Positions 44,361 to 59,300 of a DNA stretch of 64,000 nucleotides are shown here, in pieces (position 1 is the first letter of the stretch; each line of letters opens with the position of its first letter). This DNA is from Hofstenia miamia (lineage: Eukaryota; Xenacoelomorpha; Acoela; Hofsteniidae). The DNA lies in the NCBI GenBank assembly GCA_900660155.1, contig CABFPE010000125.1, positions 473,809 through 537,808 on the forward strand. The letters run 5' to 3'. The position numbers and the translations under genes are program-made. A model generated the notes under the pieces. The model was given only the letters and a program-made list of their open reading frames with translations. It did not search any database and was not told the DNA's origin.

Positions 44361-47300
44361 GTTTTTTTTAATTTAATATTAAATATTTATATGTTTGTAT
44401 TGGATGTAGTTCTACAATTCGCAATAACGCTCTCAAATTTATTTCTTTTTGAAAAAAATTTAAACTCACTTGTTGTAAGGCTTTTGGAATTATCAATACA
44501 ATATAATTTAGCTTCTCTTTTGCATCTGTAGGTTCTTCCAAATCAGTTCTTACACGTAGGTCACCAATGTTAAATTTGATTTTTCTTGTTTAACTTTGTT
44601 GATTATATAATGCGTTTGATGTCACCTTAAAAAAGGTTGTCACACTTGCTTTTAACCAAATAAACTACTGAGGTTTGAGGCTACTCATTAATCAGTTTTT
44701 GAACCAATTAGAACATGATTTGCTTTTCATTTTTCTATCAAGATTTTTTGTGGAGAATTCATGTTTATATATATTCTGAAAATCATTTTAACAATATTTT
44801 TAAGTTCCTATCTCTCTCCTGTAACTTCGAGAGACTATAATTTATGTGATATTCTTTTCAAGTGACCTCACTTATAACAAGCCCAAAGTCAATGCACATC
44901 GTTTCATTTCATTGCAAGTCTTGAAAAGAAATCTTCAAAATGAATTGAATTCATAATTTGAACTATTTTGTTAACTATTTTTACTCGAATTGAGAACAAC
45001 ATTCAAACTTATATTTAACAAGTACTAGATATTTCAATCAGAATTATTATTGGCATTGCACATAGTTTGAATTCTGGTTGTTTAAGTACAGTGCTATTTG
45101 TATTTGTCTGGCTTTTATTAATAAATAAGTATACTTTAGAGTACGACTCCTGATTCGGGTAGACATGTGCGTGCTCGCTATTGGGCATTCCTTATAGAAA
45201 ACCTTAAATTAGCCGTAGATGAAATTTACTGTGTTTGTGAAGATGATGAAAGCACTGTTGAATGCAAGGTACCGTCTAAAGTTGATAAATTATTTATAGG
45301 TTTAAGCTATAAAACTGAAGTCTTTAAGGCAATAAATCTATGATATCTTGGTTCCTTTTACTTACTAATACATTTTTAGGAAGTAATCTTAATGTTAAAT
45401 TCTTGTGTAAAAGACTTCGAGAGCCTCATTGACAAGATAAATGTTCAAAAAGAGTTTGAAAGTCTTGAAAAAGCAAAGCGGTAATTGTTTTGATTCATTT
45501 TGAGAATAATTTTTCATCAACGTGAGCGTTTTATCTTCGCACAAAGTTCTTTATTGCCGCTCAAAATTATTGATGCAGTGGTGCATGTTTAGTAGATTTA
45601 ATATGTGATGGCAAAAACCCTCTCGAAACACGTAATTTGCTTTTATCTCTTTATCATCTACGTTTAAAAGTAATTGTTCTTTCTTGTTTTGTTGCCAAGC
45701 AAGCCTTACTATAGTACTATAGCCAAACATTTGCAACCTGCTAGGATCAGATAATTTCCAAGGCTTGTTGCTTGTTCTGCAGTTACTGTAAGCAAAATTG
45801 GCAATCAATTTAAAGAAACTGGGAGGTGCGAAGTCAAACCAAAGATGGGAAGGTCATCAAACACCGCAAAAAATTCCACCTCAATTTCGTCAACGGCGGA
45901 GAAGGAGCTACGTGAGCATCACGACTCTTAGGCTACGTTTATTGAAAAATGGTTTCAAATTTCGTATAGCTGTTGAGAATTTCACAGCTTGAATAGTACA
46001 AAGCTAGACGCTTTAACACCAACTTCAACTGGTCTGGAAACATTTTCACCAGCAAGATTTTATAAAACCATTTCTCATCGTCTTGACGCTCCCATTAAAG
46101 TAGGGAGGGAAGCAATTTAAAAAATTTCGGAAATATGCAGATCTACCTCTCTGAATTTTAAATATCAAAACAGTGTAACCCCCTGCACATGCCACCTGAA
46201 AATTGCCTGGTGTAGGTTTTTCCGTATTATTTGTTACGATGATATTTTCAATTGCGACTTTGTATCTTTCTTAACTTTGAATCAAGATTGTATTCAATAT
46301 TTCTCACAGAATTTCAATGTTTCATGGGTTTTTCGCACTTTTCGTCTTTCTAATGGGTTTTATTCTAATTTTTGATAAAACCATTTTCCTTCAATTTGTT
46401 GAATGTTACCTCATTATCATTAACTCCAAGATTCTTCTGATGTTCTTTTTACTTCAGTTATTGCAGTCTGCTTACTCTGTTAACTGCAGCATTAATGAAG
46501 GCAATGAACTAAATTTAATGTAGCTTACAAGTTTTGGAGGGGAATTATACACCTCAAAAAAACTTAAAAAATAAGCATTGTTTTGGAGACCCCGTAGTAC
46601 ATCCTTATATAATGTTAATAGTCTATGAAAATTAATGTCCATTCAAAATAAATATTTCTGATTGATAATTTATTCTTTCTTACAGGGAAACTTACTTTTT
46701 ATTATCTTTTTATAAACTAAGCATCTATAAAACTTTAATATGCATATCAACCTAGGTGATTTTGTCCATTTATGGAACTTGAATATTTCAAAGGATTCGT
46801 ACAGAGGGGTTTGCCATGTCTGATATCACAAATTTCATGTCAACATTTTTTGTTAGTTATCCAAATTTTAGTAGGGGTAGAAAACATTTATATTTTACAC
46901 ACCTCCATTAGCTAAAAAATTGAATTACAAAAAATTGGGAATTGATTGAGGTGTAGATATTGTGAACGCGTTGATAGATGATTACAACCCTGATTAGGTA
47001 TCATTTTACGATATTTATTTTTTAGCTTTAATTTTAGATATCATCATCTTCTGAACCTGCAAATTGACATCATTTCGTGTAGCTGGTTATATCACTAAGC
47101 AACTATGCAGTTATATAACTTAACATGTTTTACTTACGCTTTGAAATTCTACGTAATATTATTTCTATTCAAGAACCATTTCAAATGTGAAGTTGTATTA
47201 ATTATAGCATCAAATTTTTTATTTCCTCAGCGTGCTGCAGATTCTTTTTAAATGCAAATAATATTCTAATCTATATTATTAACAAATTACAAACTNTTTT

Positions 47301-50300
47301 TTAGTAGACTATAAATATTTGTCCTAAATTTCATTTGAACTAAATTCACAAAATCATAAAATTTTGAATGCTTATGAATCACAGCTTTGTTTTGGCACCA
47401 CAATTGAGTTGATTTAATATTTCTTAATCTGTCAATTAATATTGAAATAATGTCATAGCTTGTGGTATTAAACTATATTGAGGCNTTTGCCATGTCTGAT
47501 ATCACAAATTTCATGTCAACATTTTTTGTTAGTTATCCAAATTTTAGTAGGGGTAGAAAACATTTATATTTTACACACCTCCATTAGCTAAAAAATTGAA
47601 TTACAAAAAATTGGGAATTGATTGAGGTGTAGATATTGTGAACGCGTTGATAGATGATTACAACCCTGATTAGGTATCATTTTACGATATTTATTTTTTA
47701 GCTTTAATTTTAGATATCATCATCTTCTGAACCTGCAAATTGACATCATTTCGTGTAGCTGGTTATATCACTAAGCAACTATGCAGTTATATAACTTAAC
47801 ATGTTTTACTTACGCTTTGAAATTCTACGTAATATTATTTCTATTCAAGAACCATTTCAAATGTGAAGTTGTATTAATTATAGCATCAAATTTTTTATTT
47901 CCTCAGCGTGCTGCAGATTCTTTTTAAATGCAAATAATATTCTAATCTATATTATTAACAAATTACAAACTATATGCGGATAATTCCTCTTGTAATTATT
48001 ACATTCAATTGCGGATTGTGATACATAAATTTTAAAGTAGTTTTGTAGTAGTGTTACATTCTGATTAGTTAAACCAATAATGTCAAGCAGGTCACGCTTT
48101 GTTTTAATAAACAAAGGGCCACCTATTTTGGAAGAAATTTAAGAATAAATCCGTTAAGACTAGATAATAAAACTTTGGTGTAAAGCAAAGTTTTTAGAAT
48201 TTCAATGTCAATATTTCTATGCAAATTGTATTTTAAGAACAATGTAATTGATATTTGCTGTAAGAAAAATTTACCTTTGTTTATAGACCTTCATCAATTT
48301 CTTGGGAAGTCAGAAAATGCTCACCAATGAAGTTTCTAGCTAATAATCCTCCGGAAGGATCCAGTTGGGCTGACAGAGTTAAGGGTCTTCGAAGAGTCAG
48401 TGACGACAGGTTGAAGGACGCCCCTACTTCGGAAGTTGCTAATCCCAAAGGTTTATATTATTACCATACTTTTGAGTACTTATTGATATACAATAATGTC
48501 TTTCATTTTGTTTTCTTTGAGGAATCGATTTTAATTATTACAAAATCTCAAAGGGTTTGCTATATTGACATAAATTTTCATAAATAATTGCATGTAATTT
48601 TATTGAAAACTGTTACAATGCTTTAAAATTAGCCTTACGCAAATGGCCAAAAATGACAAAAAGTAAAAAATTCTATTTTCGCAGAATTAAGTGAAACTTA
48701 TAAACAGCAGTTGAATGGTGATGATGATAATACTTTGTACAAATGCATTAGATTTTTACGAAAAATATATTTTTGTCACATAAAATAATGATTTAGCATA
48801 TGAACAATATTGAGGTTTATTGCCGCTTACTTTATGCTAAACTTCTTGAAAATTTATAGAATATGCTTTCTCTCATGCAGTTTTCATTAAAACAATCGCT
48901 ATTTCATTTTTTAAGGAGACAAATGAAATCCAGGAAAATAAAATACTTTTCTATTTTTTTACAGATGTTTTTTAGTAGACTATAAATATTTGTCCTAAAT
49001 TTCATTTGAACTAAATTCACAAAATCATAAAATTTTGAATGCTTATGAATCACAGCTTTGTTTTGGCACCACAATTGAGTTGATTTAATCTGTCAATTAA
49101 TATTGAAATAATGTCATAGCTTGTGGAATTAAACTATATTGAGGCGAAGCGAATATAATCCAATTAAACAGCCTTAGGGAATCGGAAATGCTTTTTCTTC
49201 CGACTTTGCACAGCCATTTACAGAAAACAAAATACTTGTTACCTTATTATCCGAAAGTTAGATATGGGAAGACCTTGCAAGCTTCATTCACAGGAATACT
49301 TTTTATAACAAGGTTTCAGCATAACACAGGAGCACATTTACCTATAAATGTGGCAATATCCAAAGATTTGCAAATTTCTTAATAGATTTGGAAAACATTG
49401 TTTGAAAATGTGAAAACCGATTGTAACCAAAGGATACAAACATTAGTTTTTAAGTTATCTGAGGATTACCATACCAATTCTTGGCATTTAGAGTCTATTA
49501 ATGAAGATATGCCATTGTGAGCTTTTACTGATAAATTGATTTCTAAAGAAAGGTATGACAAAATATGGTATTATGAGTGAAAAACAATTTAAATTTGAAT
49601 GTTGGCGACGCAGTTCTGTATCTAAAATCTAACACCAAATGGCTATTTCACAGAATTTGATTGAATTCATTTTAGATTCAGATGATTGGGAAACAGTAGG
49701 AAAAACAAAGCCAAAGGCTAAAACAGTTAGCTCTGGGAAAGTTAAAAATGATGGCGATGCTTCTCCAAAACCTGTTGCTAATTCGAATGAGCAAAACGAT
49801 GCCGCAATTATAATCAACGATGCAAATTCTGACAGAATCACGCTTGAGAATAATGGGGTAAATAGTTTCTCAATTGACGCTAATTGTAAATCATCGGAAG
49901 ATGATTCTCTCTTAAGATTTAAAACAGCCACCGATGTTTTTCTGCTAATTTCAATAATTATCTATTTATTGCAAATATGTTTATGCTTTTTAGAATTTAT
50001 TGCATAATGTAGTATTTCTTTCCTTTTTAGAAGATATGCAGAGAATCACACATACATAAATTTTAAAAGGCTGAGCCAACACAGGGGAGTGTATTCAAAT
50101 TTTGAAAGCTTCCTTTTTTATCATAAACTGAAGGTTTCACATTCCATTAATTTTAAATGTTTGGTTTCATTTTCAAATCTCTATGAATTTTTCATATTTT
50201 TGGGTACTTTCTCAGATTTTATTACTTGATTTCAATCAAACTTTCTTTTTTATTTTATAATAATTTGTTTCAAATATTATAGCATCTAAAAATTTAATTC

Positions 50301-53300
50301 TATTTCATTAATGTATACTGTGTTTTATAAATTGTCTAGTTTAAAGAACTCGTGGTTGTTATTTGAAATTTTATGTCAGCACTCTGTTAATTTTTAGAGT
50401 TCACCGGATTCTGATGAAAAAGATAAGATTGATAGACTCAACATCGAACTGAATGATTGCTATGAGCAAGCTATTCAAGAATGTGAAGAGGAAGAATCTC
50501 ATCTCACACATGCCTTAGAACAGGCCTCACTAACAGAGATACTACCTGTCACCATTTCAGATGAAGACGAAGATGAGGTTTGGCGAAATCTCTTTGTTTT
50601 AATTAAATGCTTTGTTTCTAATCAAAAATTTGGATTAATTGTTTCTATTTTTTATTGTTTCAAAAAACCTGTGTACGCCTCAACCATTGATTTTCATCCT
50701 TTTTGTAATGAATTTATCATTTTTATTAATTAATTATAATATCGAAATATTCGTTTTAATGGTTGCGACACCATGGTACAAATCGCGAAATTGAATCTTA
50801 GCGTCTATATTTTTTGATTAAAATAGCATTATTCTTGGTGATTTTAATCATATTCAACCACTAGTAAAGATTACATTGCGTTTCCTATAAAAGTATGTAG
50901 ATCAGACATCATAGTTCGTTGGTATCCTCTTAAAAAAATTCAGATTTGTTTGAAACACTTTCTTTGTGGGTATTTCAATAACCATTTTACTTTCGTCAAA
51001 TATAATTTGGATATTGCTCACTTTTCTTTTTCAGGTAAACTGTCGTCGTCTGTTTTTTTTTGACTTACAACGGTACTGAAATGAGTTGGGTCAGTGTCCG
51101 TAACTTTTTTAAAACTAGATCTAGAATATGGTGCTGGCATCCTTCAGTTAGAACACCAAGACGAATTTCCTCGTTCTCAATTTTAGCACAACCACTTGAC
51201 GTTCTAATCTATTGAGAATTTTTGTCAAATTCCAGACACAACTTTGCTTTTCTTAAGTTGTCTTTGAAATTAGCGTTTGATTGTGTGCAGATTTAATACC
51301 ATCTTCAAAGAGCTGCTTTCAAATCACTTCTGTTTTTCTTGACGACAAATCTTTCTTTATCAACGCAAACCGGCATCCAGTGCTTTGTTTTTTATTTCAA
51401 CTATTACTTGCCAGTGACGATACAGACTCAATCAGTCTGCATTTCTTTCATTTCTTCTTGTTTCAGATAACATTACTTTCTCTTCTTCAATTAACACACA
51501 TTCGGGCTCACTTCTGTGTGGTCTTTTTGAAGGATGAAGATTTTATTGCTAACTGAATCAACAGATGATAATTCTAGCTGGGGTAGCTTCTATCCTCTGC
51601 CGACAGCCATTTGCCATTGAGTGACGTTTAAACAGTTTATCAAAATCATAATCTGTATTTCGCTTGACATGGTTTTCACGTGCATAAAATGAGGTCATAA
51701 AATATAAACGGCTTTTAAGGAGTAGTAATAACTAATATAGTATTCAGAGTTTGAGTATAACTATAAAACCAGTAACCAGTAAAGAGTTTGCCGACAACTC
51801 ATCTTGGCTATTGTTGTCATTTATCATAAACTACTTATGAAATTTTTCTCTCCACCATTTGAACTGATAGTACAGGGAAATTCAAGTTTTGCGTCCATAC
51901 AGGAATCAGCTCTCGTAGTGTTTTTGCTCATAGATCATTTTTACCTACCGTCGCTTTTCTAATGTTAACAAACCATAATTCAACAAAGTAACATCGATTT
52001 TTGGAATGTAGATAAATGTTTGGATCGTATGAAGTATAATCCTATATGCATGCTTAAAATAATTTTCAAATATTTGGAATTTGCCTTCATGACATTCTTT
52101 AATCGCACCATTATTTTGAGTTTTTATGTATTTTTATAATTAAGGTGACGAAAAGTCGGCAAATTTCACTAGTTCGAAAGAGAATAAACTTAAATTATTA
52201 TATTTATCTTAACATATCCCCTTCAGGCATGCACATTGTATGGAAGTGCTAGAAAATATTTATATGGCGGCTCGGCACTGATAGTCTAAATTATTTCTGA
52301 AAAAAAAATTAAGAAATTTTTTCTAATTTTAATGTTTTCATTGAAATTGTCTGTGCACATTTGTACACATTGTGACTTAATCATGTAATTTTTACCTAAT
52401 GTTTTGTTGAAAACATTATATTTAGAGTGTCTTACTAAGTATGATATTGAAATCATGCAAAAACTTGTTTCTTGTGAAGCTATATTATGATTTGTGAGTA
52501 ACTCAAATTCAACTAGTTTCACCATATTCTCCATTTTGCGGAATGCTAATTTTTACAAGGTTGTCATAATACTAAATTATACTAATATTTAGGCCAAATT
52601 AATTAGTTGCCTAATTTAATAAACAACGATATTCAAGGTTGAATATAAATTCATATCTCAATAAAAATCTAGTTTCTACATGTGTACAATTATACGAATT
52701 GTCTCTCAAGGGGATATCTTAACTCTTTTAATGAGATAGCTTTGTTTTATACGTGTTCAAAACTTCGAACTATATTTAGTCTGCTACTCCTTCTCCAGAG
52801 CCAAACGAGCCTCCGAAATCAATGTCCTGGGCCGATCAGATCGATGAAGAAGAAGAACTAAAACGGGACCCTGGACGTGCTCTGCAAATTCACGAACGCT
52901 TGTCTTCAAATTCAAGAATTAGGTATTTTTTCATTTGCATTCAATTATCGATCACAGCACTTTGCAATTAGTCGCTTTATGACAATCATGTTCTATTGAT
53001 ATACATAAATAAAAAATTGGAAAGTAAATAATTCTCACATGCCGACAGTTATTCAGAAGGCATGCTCACTCCTAAATAATCAGGGTCATTGCTAATTACC
53101 TCCGCCAAGGAGTTTATGTTTTTGGTAGCGTTGGTTTGTTTGTTTGTCTGTTAGCAACTTTACGGAAAATGTAATAGATGGATTGACCTCAAATTTTCAC
53201 CAGAGGTTCGTCGGCCACTCCCAAGGAGGAATCCATTACATTTTGGTGCTGATCCGGTGGACACAAGCTGCGTGGCGGAGGTATGCGCTCTCTGAGTGCT

Positions 53301-56300
53301 TTTCTAGTTGATATTTTGTTTGGCTTAAAAGTTTATTATGTGAAAATGTTAGCATTTGATTCATTGATCTTGGATGGAGATTTCTTACAGTTAGATGCCG
53401 CATTCATGCATTGTAAACTTGGAGTTTCTTTTGCAATTGTTTGAACATCTACTGCCAAAGTGACATCTTTTGTCGAGAACCCGAGTGTTTTTAAAATTTA
53501 TAATTTAGCTAAAGTGCATTATATATATAGTTCTTGACTTTAACCTAAATTCTGATAATTAGAAAACAACTTTGTAAAAATGACACCAACTTTCAAATAT
53601 TTGAACTAGTACTTAACCATTTTAATTTTATCATGAAAAAAATTTGGTGTTTTAGTACATGGGCCGAAAAAAAGCAGCGACATGAAAGAAAACAGGATAA
53701 CGCTGAAAAACTTCGCCAACAGATGCTTGAAGAAACAATGCAGAAGCAAAGAATGCTAGCTCAACGTGTATGCTATTTTGATGTATTTTATATTTGGTAG
53801 TTACATTAAACATACTTGATTAAAAAGTCAAACTGTATTTAACTTTGACGACTTAAGTTATATTTATCATTGACACGTATAGATTCAAGAAGTTCGCAAG
53901 TGGAAGCATGAAATTGAGGAAAGACGAAAGTCAGACTATGATCGAAAACTTTCCAAAGCTGAAGATAACAGAAAGCAGCATCTTCAGGAAATAGTTCGCA
54001 AGGCGCACGAAGAGGAAAACAAAGTAGGCGTTGACTTTCTTGATATGTGCACTGAATTAAATATTAATGATGGCTTTAGAATTCATTTTGTATGTCAAAT
54101 GTTTCGTTGAAGTTTTGAATAATTGTTTTCGTTTAGATCCAGTGAATATCTGGATGAGACTTGGAAATTTACATTTGAAGTGTTTCTTCACACGTTCTTT
54201 TAGAACCTTTGCAAAAACATGGCTAATTAGTTTTACCTAGGTAAATGAAATCGCATTCATCAAGTCTTTGGAATCCCAAAACAAGCGTCATGAAATGGCT
54301 TCAAAGTATCAAAACCAAGAAGCTCGTAAACAAGAAATTGATGTATGTATTCTTTTTAATGTAGTGTTTATAAATGTGTTCTTTCGTACGTCCTCTGCAT
54401 AGACGTTCTTAAATTATAATTTAAAGGATGAAAGACAGCGGAAACTAGAGGAGAAAGCGGCAATGGAGGAAGCTGCCCGTGAAAGAAGACGACAGCTAGA
54501 CATTGAACGCCAAACTAGACTGCAGGAGCTGCAATTGAGGCGTGAAGAACGGATCGAGAGAATTGAAAGTTTACTGAGCCAAAAAGACCAGTCTAGAATT
54601 AGTTCTGCTCGTGAAAAAGAGTTGTAAGTGAATTTATTTTGTTTATTTCTCATTAATTTTAGAAATTTCTATTTTCTATATGCTATTTTCAAGTAATATT
54701 TCCAAAATTTTTAATATATACAATATCGTTTCGAAAATTTAGCTAATTGTGCATAAATATTTATTCAGTGAATGTTTTGTATAAATAGCCTGTTTCACCA
54801 AGAGAAAAATGCATTACATTTCATGATATCTATACTATGGGTTTGCATTGCACATAGAAGTTTTCTTTTATAGTATTATTTGGCGGATGTTTACTAGTTT
54901 GAATGACTTCATTTGTTTTGTATTATTTTCATTAAAGTTGGTTATTGGATGAAAAGCTTATTAAGAGATAGATTTTTGATATTTAATAGTTGCCATTCAT
55001 TGCTTTCCATATATGATTACTGTAACTTATTATACCCTAGACCTTGTTATTAAAACATGGTTACTTATTATTGGAGACACTTGCGTTTTTCTCTCAATTC
55101 ATTTTTTATTGCTGTGCACGGCATTAAGAAGTGAAGTTACATGAAAATTTAACACTTGAGCACATATGTCAAGTTAAACCTTCGTATATGGAAAATAGCA
55201 ATTAAGAATATAGTGGGTAGGGTTATGCAGTACAGGATAGTTGTAGGCAGGCAAGCAGAAGTCTATAGAAACTGCAAATGAGGAATTTAAACAAATAATT
55301 GTCAAAAACAGTATGAAATTTTGATGCAAGAATGATGATTCTAGAAGAAACACTAGCAGCACTATTGGAGGAGTGTGTGAGGAGTAAATCAAAGTGGCAA
55401 GGACATTCTTAATACAGAAGGACCCCAAAAAGAGAGATTGTAGCGCAATGGTTTGTAGACTTAAATTCAAATGCATTAATATTGATTGATAAATTATATG
55501 TGAATGCTATGCGCAAACACTTTTTTCTTCCAATGTTCTCTATGTCAATGAACATTTTAAATTTTATTGTTGGTTCTACGCGGGCGATCGTATGCCCTCT
55601 TGTAGCTACGAACCTCAATTGCTGTGCACTTCCACATCGGAAGTGTAATTTTGGACAAAGTTCAAATAGCCATTTCTTTACCTATTTAATATGTTGTTCA
55701 GTGTATATTCTAAACGTAGTCGAATCGTATTAAATTAAGAAGAGCAATTGAATTATTGTTCCTTTGTTAGAGTTCGTGAAAAGAAAATTGCTGCTGTTAA
55801 TGAACAACACCAAGCATCGGTAGAGTGTCTTCAGAAGAAGATTCAGGAAAAGTTAGATGAAAGCAATGCTCGATATCTGTCCATTCTCGCAGAAAAGAAG
55901 GAACGTGCTGCAGAGTTGGGTTCTTCGCGACACCCTGTATTGACTCTTAGCAGTTCTTTGAGCAATGGCGTTCCCAATTTAGAACCTTATACATTATACA
56001 AGCAGTGTTTCCTTTGCAGAGTGATAGTAAGTATCTCAACTATTGTAACGTTGATTTAGCATGATACATCATGATCTTGTTCGGATTTTTGGATTGTGCT
56101 GTATAACTTTAACCAGTATTGGTTTTCTAATTTGACCTTGTTACTAAGACTTCTGAATTGTATTATGTGGTGACCCTCTCTTACAAATATTTCTTTTTAG
56201 GAAAATGTAGCGAGTTTTACAATGAATTTTTATTAATTTTTGCTTTTATACTTCACACTTGAGTTTTCTTTATAATTATAATAAATATGTAGTCATATAG

Positions 56301-59300
56301 TGATTTTTAATATGATTTCTTAGCTCAAATCAGATCTGCATCTTCTCAGTCACTTAAAAGGAAAAAAGCACATCCAGTTCATGAAAAAGGAGTTGGGAAG
56401 AGAAGTCACTGAAAATGACGTGGTGGGCAATTATAATTTCAATAAATATGAATGGAACGGGTTTATTATATTTACTTATTGATATAAACAAAGCGCCATT
56501 TTAACAATTGCATAATGCATATTCAATGTATTTGCAAATTCAATATTTTCTTGAAAAATTGCACTCATACTCTTGATTGATTTCAGTTATTGATACTTTT
56601 AATTGTAATTTTGTTGTGAAAATTTAATGTATATGAAATTTATTTTGTTGGATTAAATATTGCATAATTAAAAAAATATTCTAATTAAAATGTTTTCTCA
56701 ATAGATGGCGTAACGCTTGCATCTATTTTAGGAACGGCTCAGTGTTAAATTCATTGGTGAAGTAAAGGATAATGTAGACACGAATAATAACCAACAGAGC
56801 GAAAGAATGGCAGCACTTAAGAAAAAGTGCAAAAAACTCAGGAGTAAAATGAATCAGAGGTATTAAGTTTTTTATTATTGTGGTTCGCAATCGAAGTCAA
56901 TTTAAGATTGTAAAACAATTTCTTAATTTATAATTTAGATTCTCAATGCTACGGAAAAAAATTAATTAAACATTTTTTTGCAAATTTACCATCGTCGAAT
57001 GAGGATAGAAATCAAAATAATCATAAATTTTAACATCGATTTTGATCATTTGATTTATCATGTTATTAAGCCTTTGAAAATATAATATTTTTTGAAGAAA
57101 ATAATTTCAGAAGCTTAGAGTTTGTGATAATTTTCAAAATTAAATTTGCACTCCTCATATATTATAAACTTTTGTTGAAAATCCAGATTTTTTTTGAAAA
57201 ATAGTGACGAAGTTTGTCTACATTCGCTTAAACATTTCTCCAACCATATTTGTCCATTTAGTCACTTTGATGTGAACATCCATTTATTTTTAAATGCCGA
57301 GGTATTGGTTGGTATTTTCGTAAACTTGACTGAATAAAATGCCACAAACAAACAGATTAATTGTAATCGAATCACTTAACTATTTTTGCGAGATGTATGA
57401 AAAAGGCATCTTAAGAGCTTGGGCATATTTTGTAATGAATATAAGCTATTTCTCATTTTTTCTTTATTTCTAATGAACAAAAAAATTTTCATCTCCTGAT
57501 GGAAAATATAATTTCTAATCATTGAGTTTTTGTGTATGAATGAATTATATAAATGTTTAACATTAATCTGCCCTTGTCCTTTTATAAGGACAAACCGTTC
57601 TTCCTCATTTTCAAAGAGTTTTTCCAAGCCTATTAGGAAATTTAGATTTCGTTGGACTAGAATACGTAATTGTAAGCGGAATTTAATTGTTTAGGTTGCT
57701 AAACTGGACTAAATTAGAAAAAGACGGAAAATACTCATTATTAGACAGATTCCGAATTTAGAAACTTCTTTTAAGTTATATTTAGTGAAAATTCGTTTGA
57801 GTAAAGGAGTTTCTATAAGGGTGTTTCGATGAAATTGTTGCTCACAGAAAACAGGCGTCGCTGTTGTGGAGCTGCAAAACGAATAAATGACAATATCTAT
57901 TGGATTGTCCANGCAAAAAACTCAGGAGTAAAATGAATCAGAGGTATTAAGTTTTTTATTATTGTGGTTCGCAATCGAAGTCAATTTAAGATTGTAAAAC
58001 AATTTCTTAATTTATAATTTAGATTCTCAATGCTACGGAAAAAAATTAAACATTTTTTCGCAAATTTGCCATCGTCGAATGAGGATAGAAATCAAAATAA
58101 TCATAAATTTTAACATCGATTTTGATCAATTGATTTATCATGTTATTAAGCCTTTGAAAATATAATATTTATTGAAGAAAATAATTTCAGAAGCTTAGAG
58201 TTTGTGATAATTTTCAAAATTAAATTTGCACTCCTCATATATTATAAACTTTTGTTGAAAATCCAGATTTTTTTTGAAAAATAGTGACGAAAGTTTGTCT
58301 ACATTCGCTTAAACATTTCTCCAACCATATTTGTCCATTTAGTCACTTTGATGTGAACATCCATTTATTTTTAAATGCCGAGGTATTGGTTGGTATTTTC
58401 GTAAACTTGACTGAATAAAATGCCACAAACAAACAGATTAATTGTAATCGAATCACTTAACTATTTTTGCGAGATGTATTCATTTGAAAAACGCATCTTA
58501 AGAGCTTGGGCATATTTTGCGTGATGTATTCATTTATAAAACGCATCTTAAGAGCTTGGGCATATTTTGTAATGAATATAAGCTATTTCTCATTTTTTCT
58601 TTATTTCTAATGAACAAAAAAATTTTCATCTCCTGATGGAAAATATAATTTCTAATCATTGAGTTTTTGTGTATGAATGAATTATATAAATGTTTAACAT
58701 TAATCTGTCCTTGTCCTTTTATAAGGACAAACCGTTCTTCCTCATTTTCAAAGAGTTTTTCCAAGCCTATTAGGAAATTTAGATTTCGTTGGACTAGAAT
58801 ACGTAATTGTAAGCGGAATTTAATTGTTTAGGTTGCTAAACTGGACTAAATTAGAAAAAGACGGAAAATACTCATTATTAGACAGATTCCGAATTTAGAA
58901 ACTTCTTTTAAGTTATATTTAGTGAAAATTCGTTTGAGTAAAGGAGTTTCTATAAGGGTGTTTCGATGAAATTGTTGCTCACAGAAAACAGGCGTCGCTG
59001 TTGTGGAGCTGCAAAACGAATAAATGACAATATCTATTGGATTGTCCATTCCTACACCCCTGGCAACCTCTGACGTCTTAACACTTGAACTCCTTGACGG
59101 ACAGTGTATCTTGGATTATCCGGACCTCCAATCAGGGTTTACGAGACTTTTTCGAGACTCAAGACTAAAATTCCGAGGCTTTACGATTCGAGACGAGACT
59201 CGAGACAAGAAGTAACGAATTTCGAAAAAATCACCTGAATTCGAGACCTAATTGAGACTTTTTCAAACATATTTAAAGATATGTAATATTGATGTCTTAA

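Larger units (their letters stand above)
45481..48286 (+). other. SCAPER intron with duplicated contig pieces
   Basis: This intron contains the N-bounded repeats at 46810-47971 and a partly open stretch at 45800-46110 (SPARFYKTISHRLDAP in one frame) that I cannot identify. Its true length is uncertain because of the duplication. Confidence 0.5.

Noticed and set aside
51050-51560. Possible transposon relic in a SCAPER intron
   Set aside because: Translations on both strands gave no recognisable family motif.
57376-57627. 83-codon minus frame, repeated at 58534-58764
   Set aside because: It is present twice only because the block is duplicated around an N, and it shows no domain. It is probably intronic noise.
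57913-57943. Extra SCAPER exon
   Set aside because: It is an assembly duplicate of the end of the exon at 56732-56859, begins at an N and has no splice acceptor.
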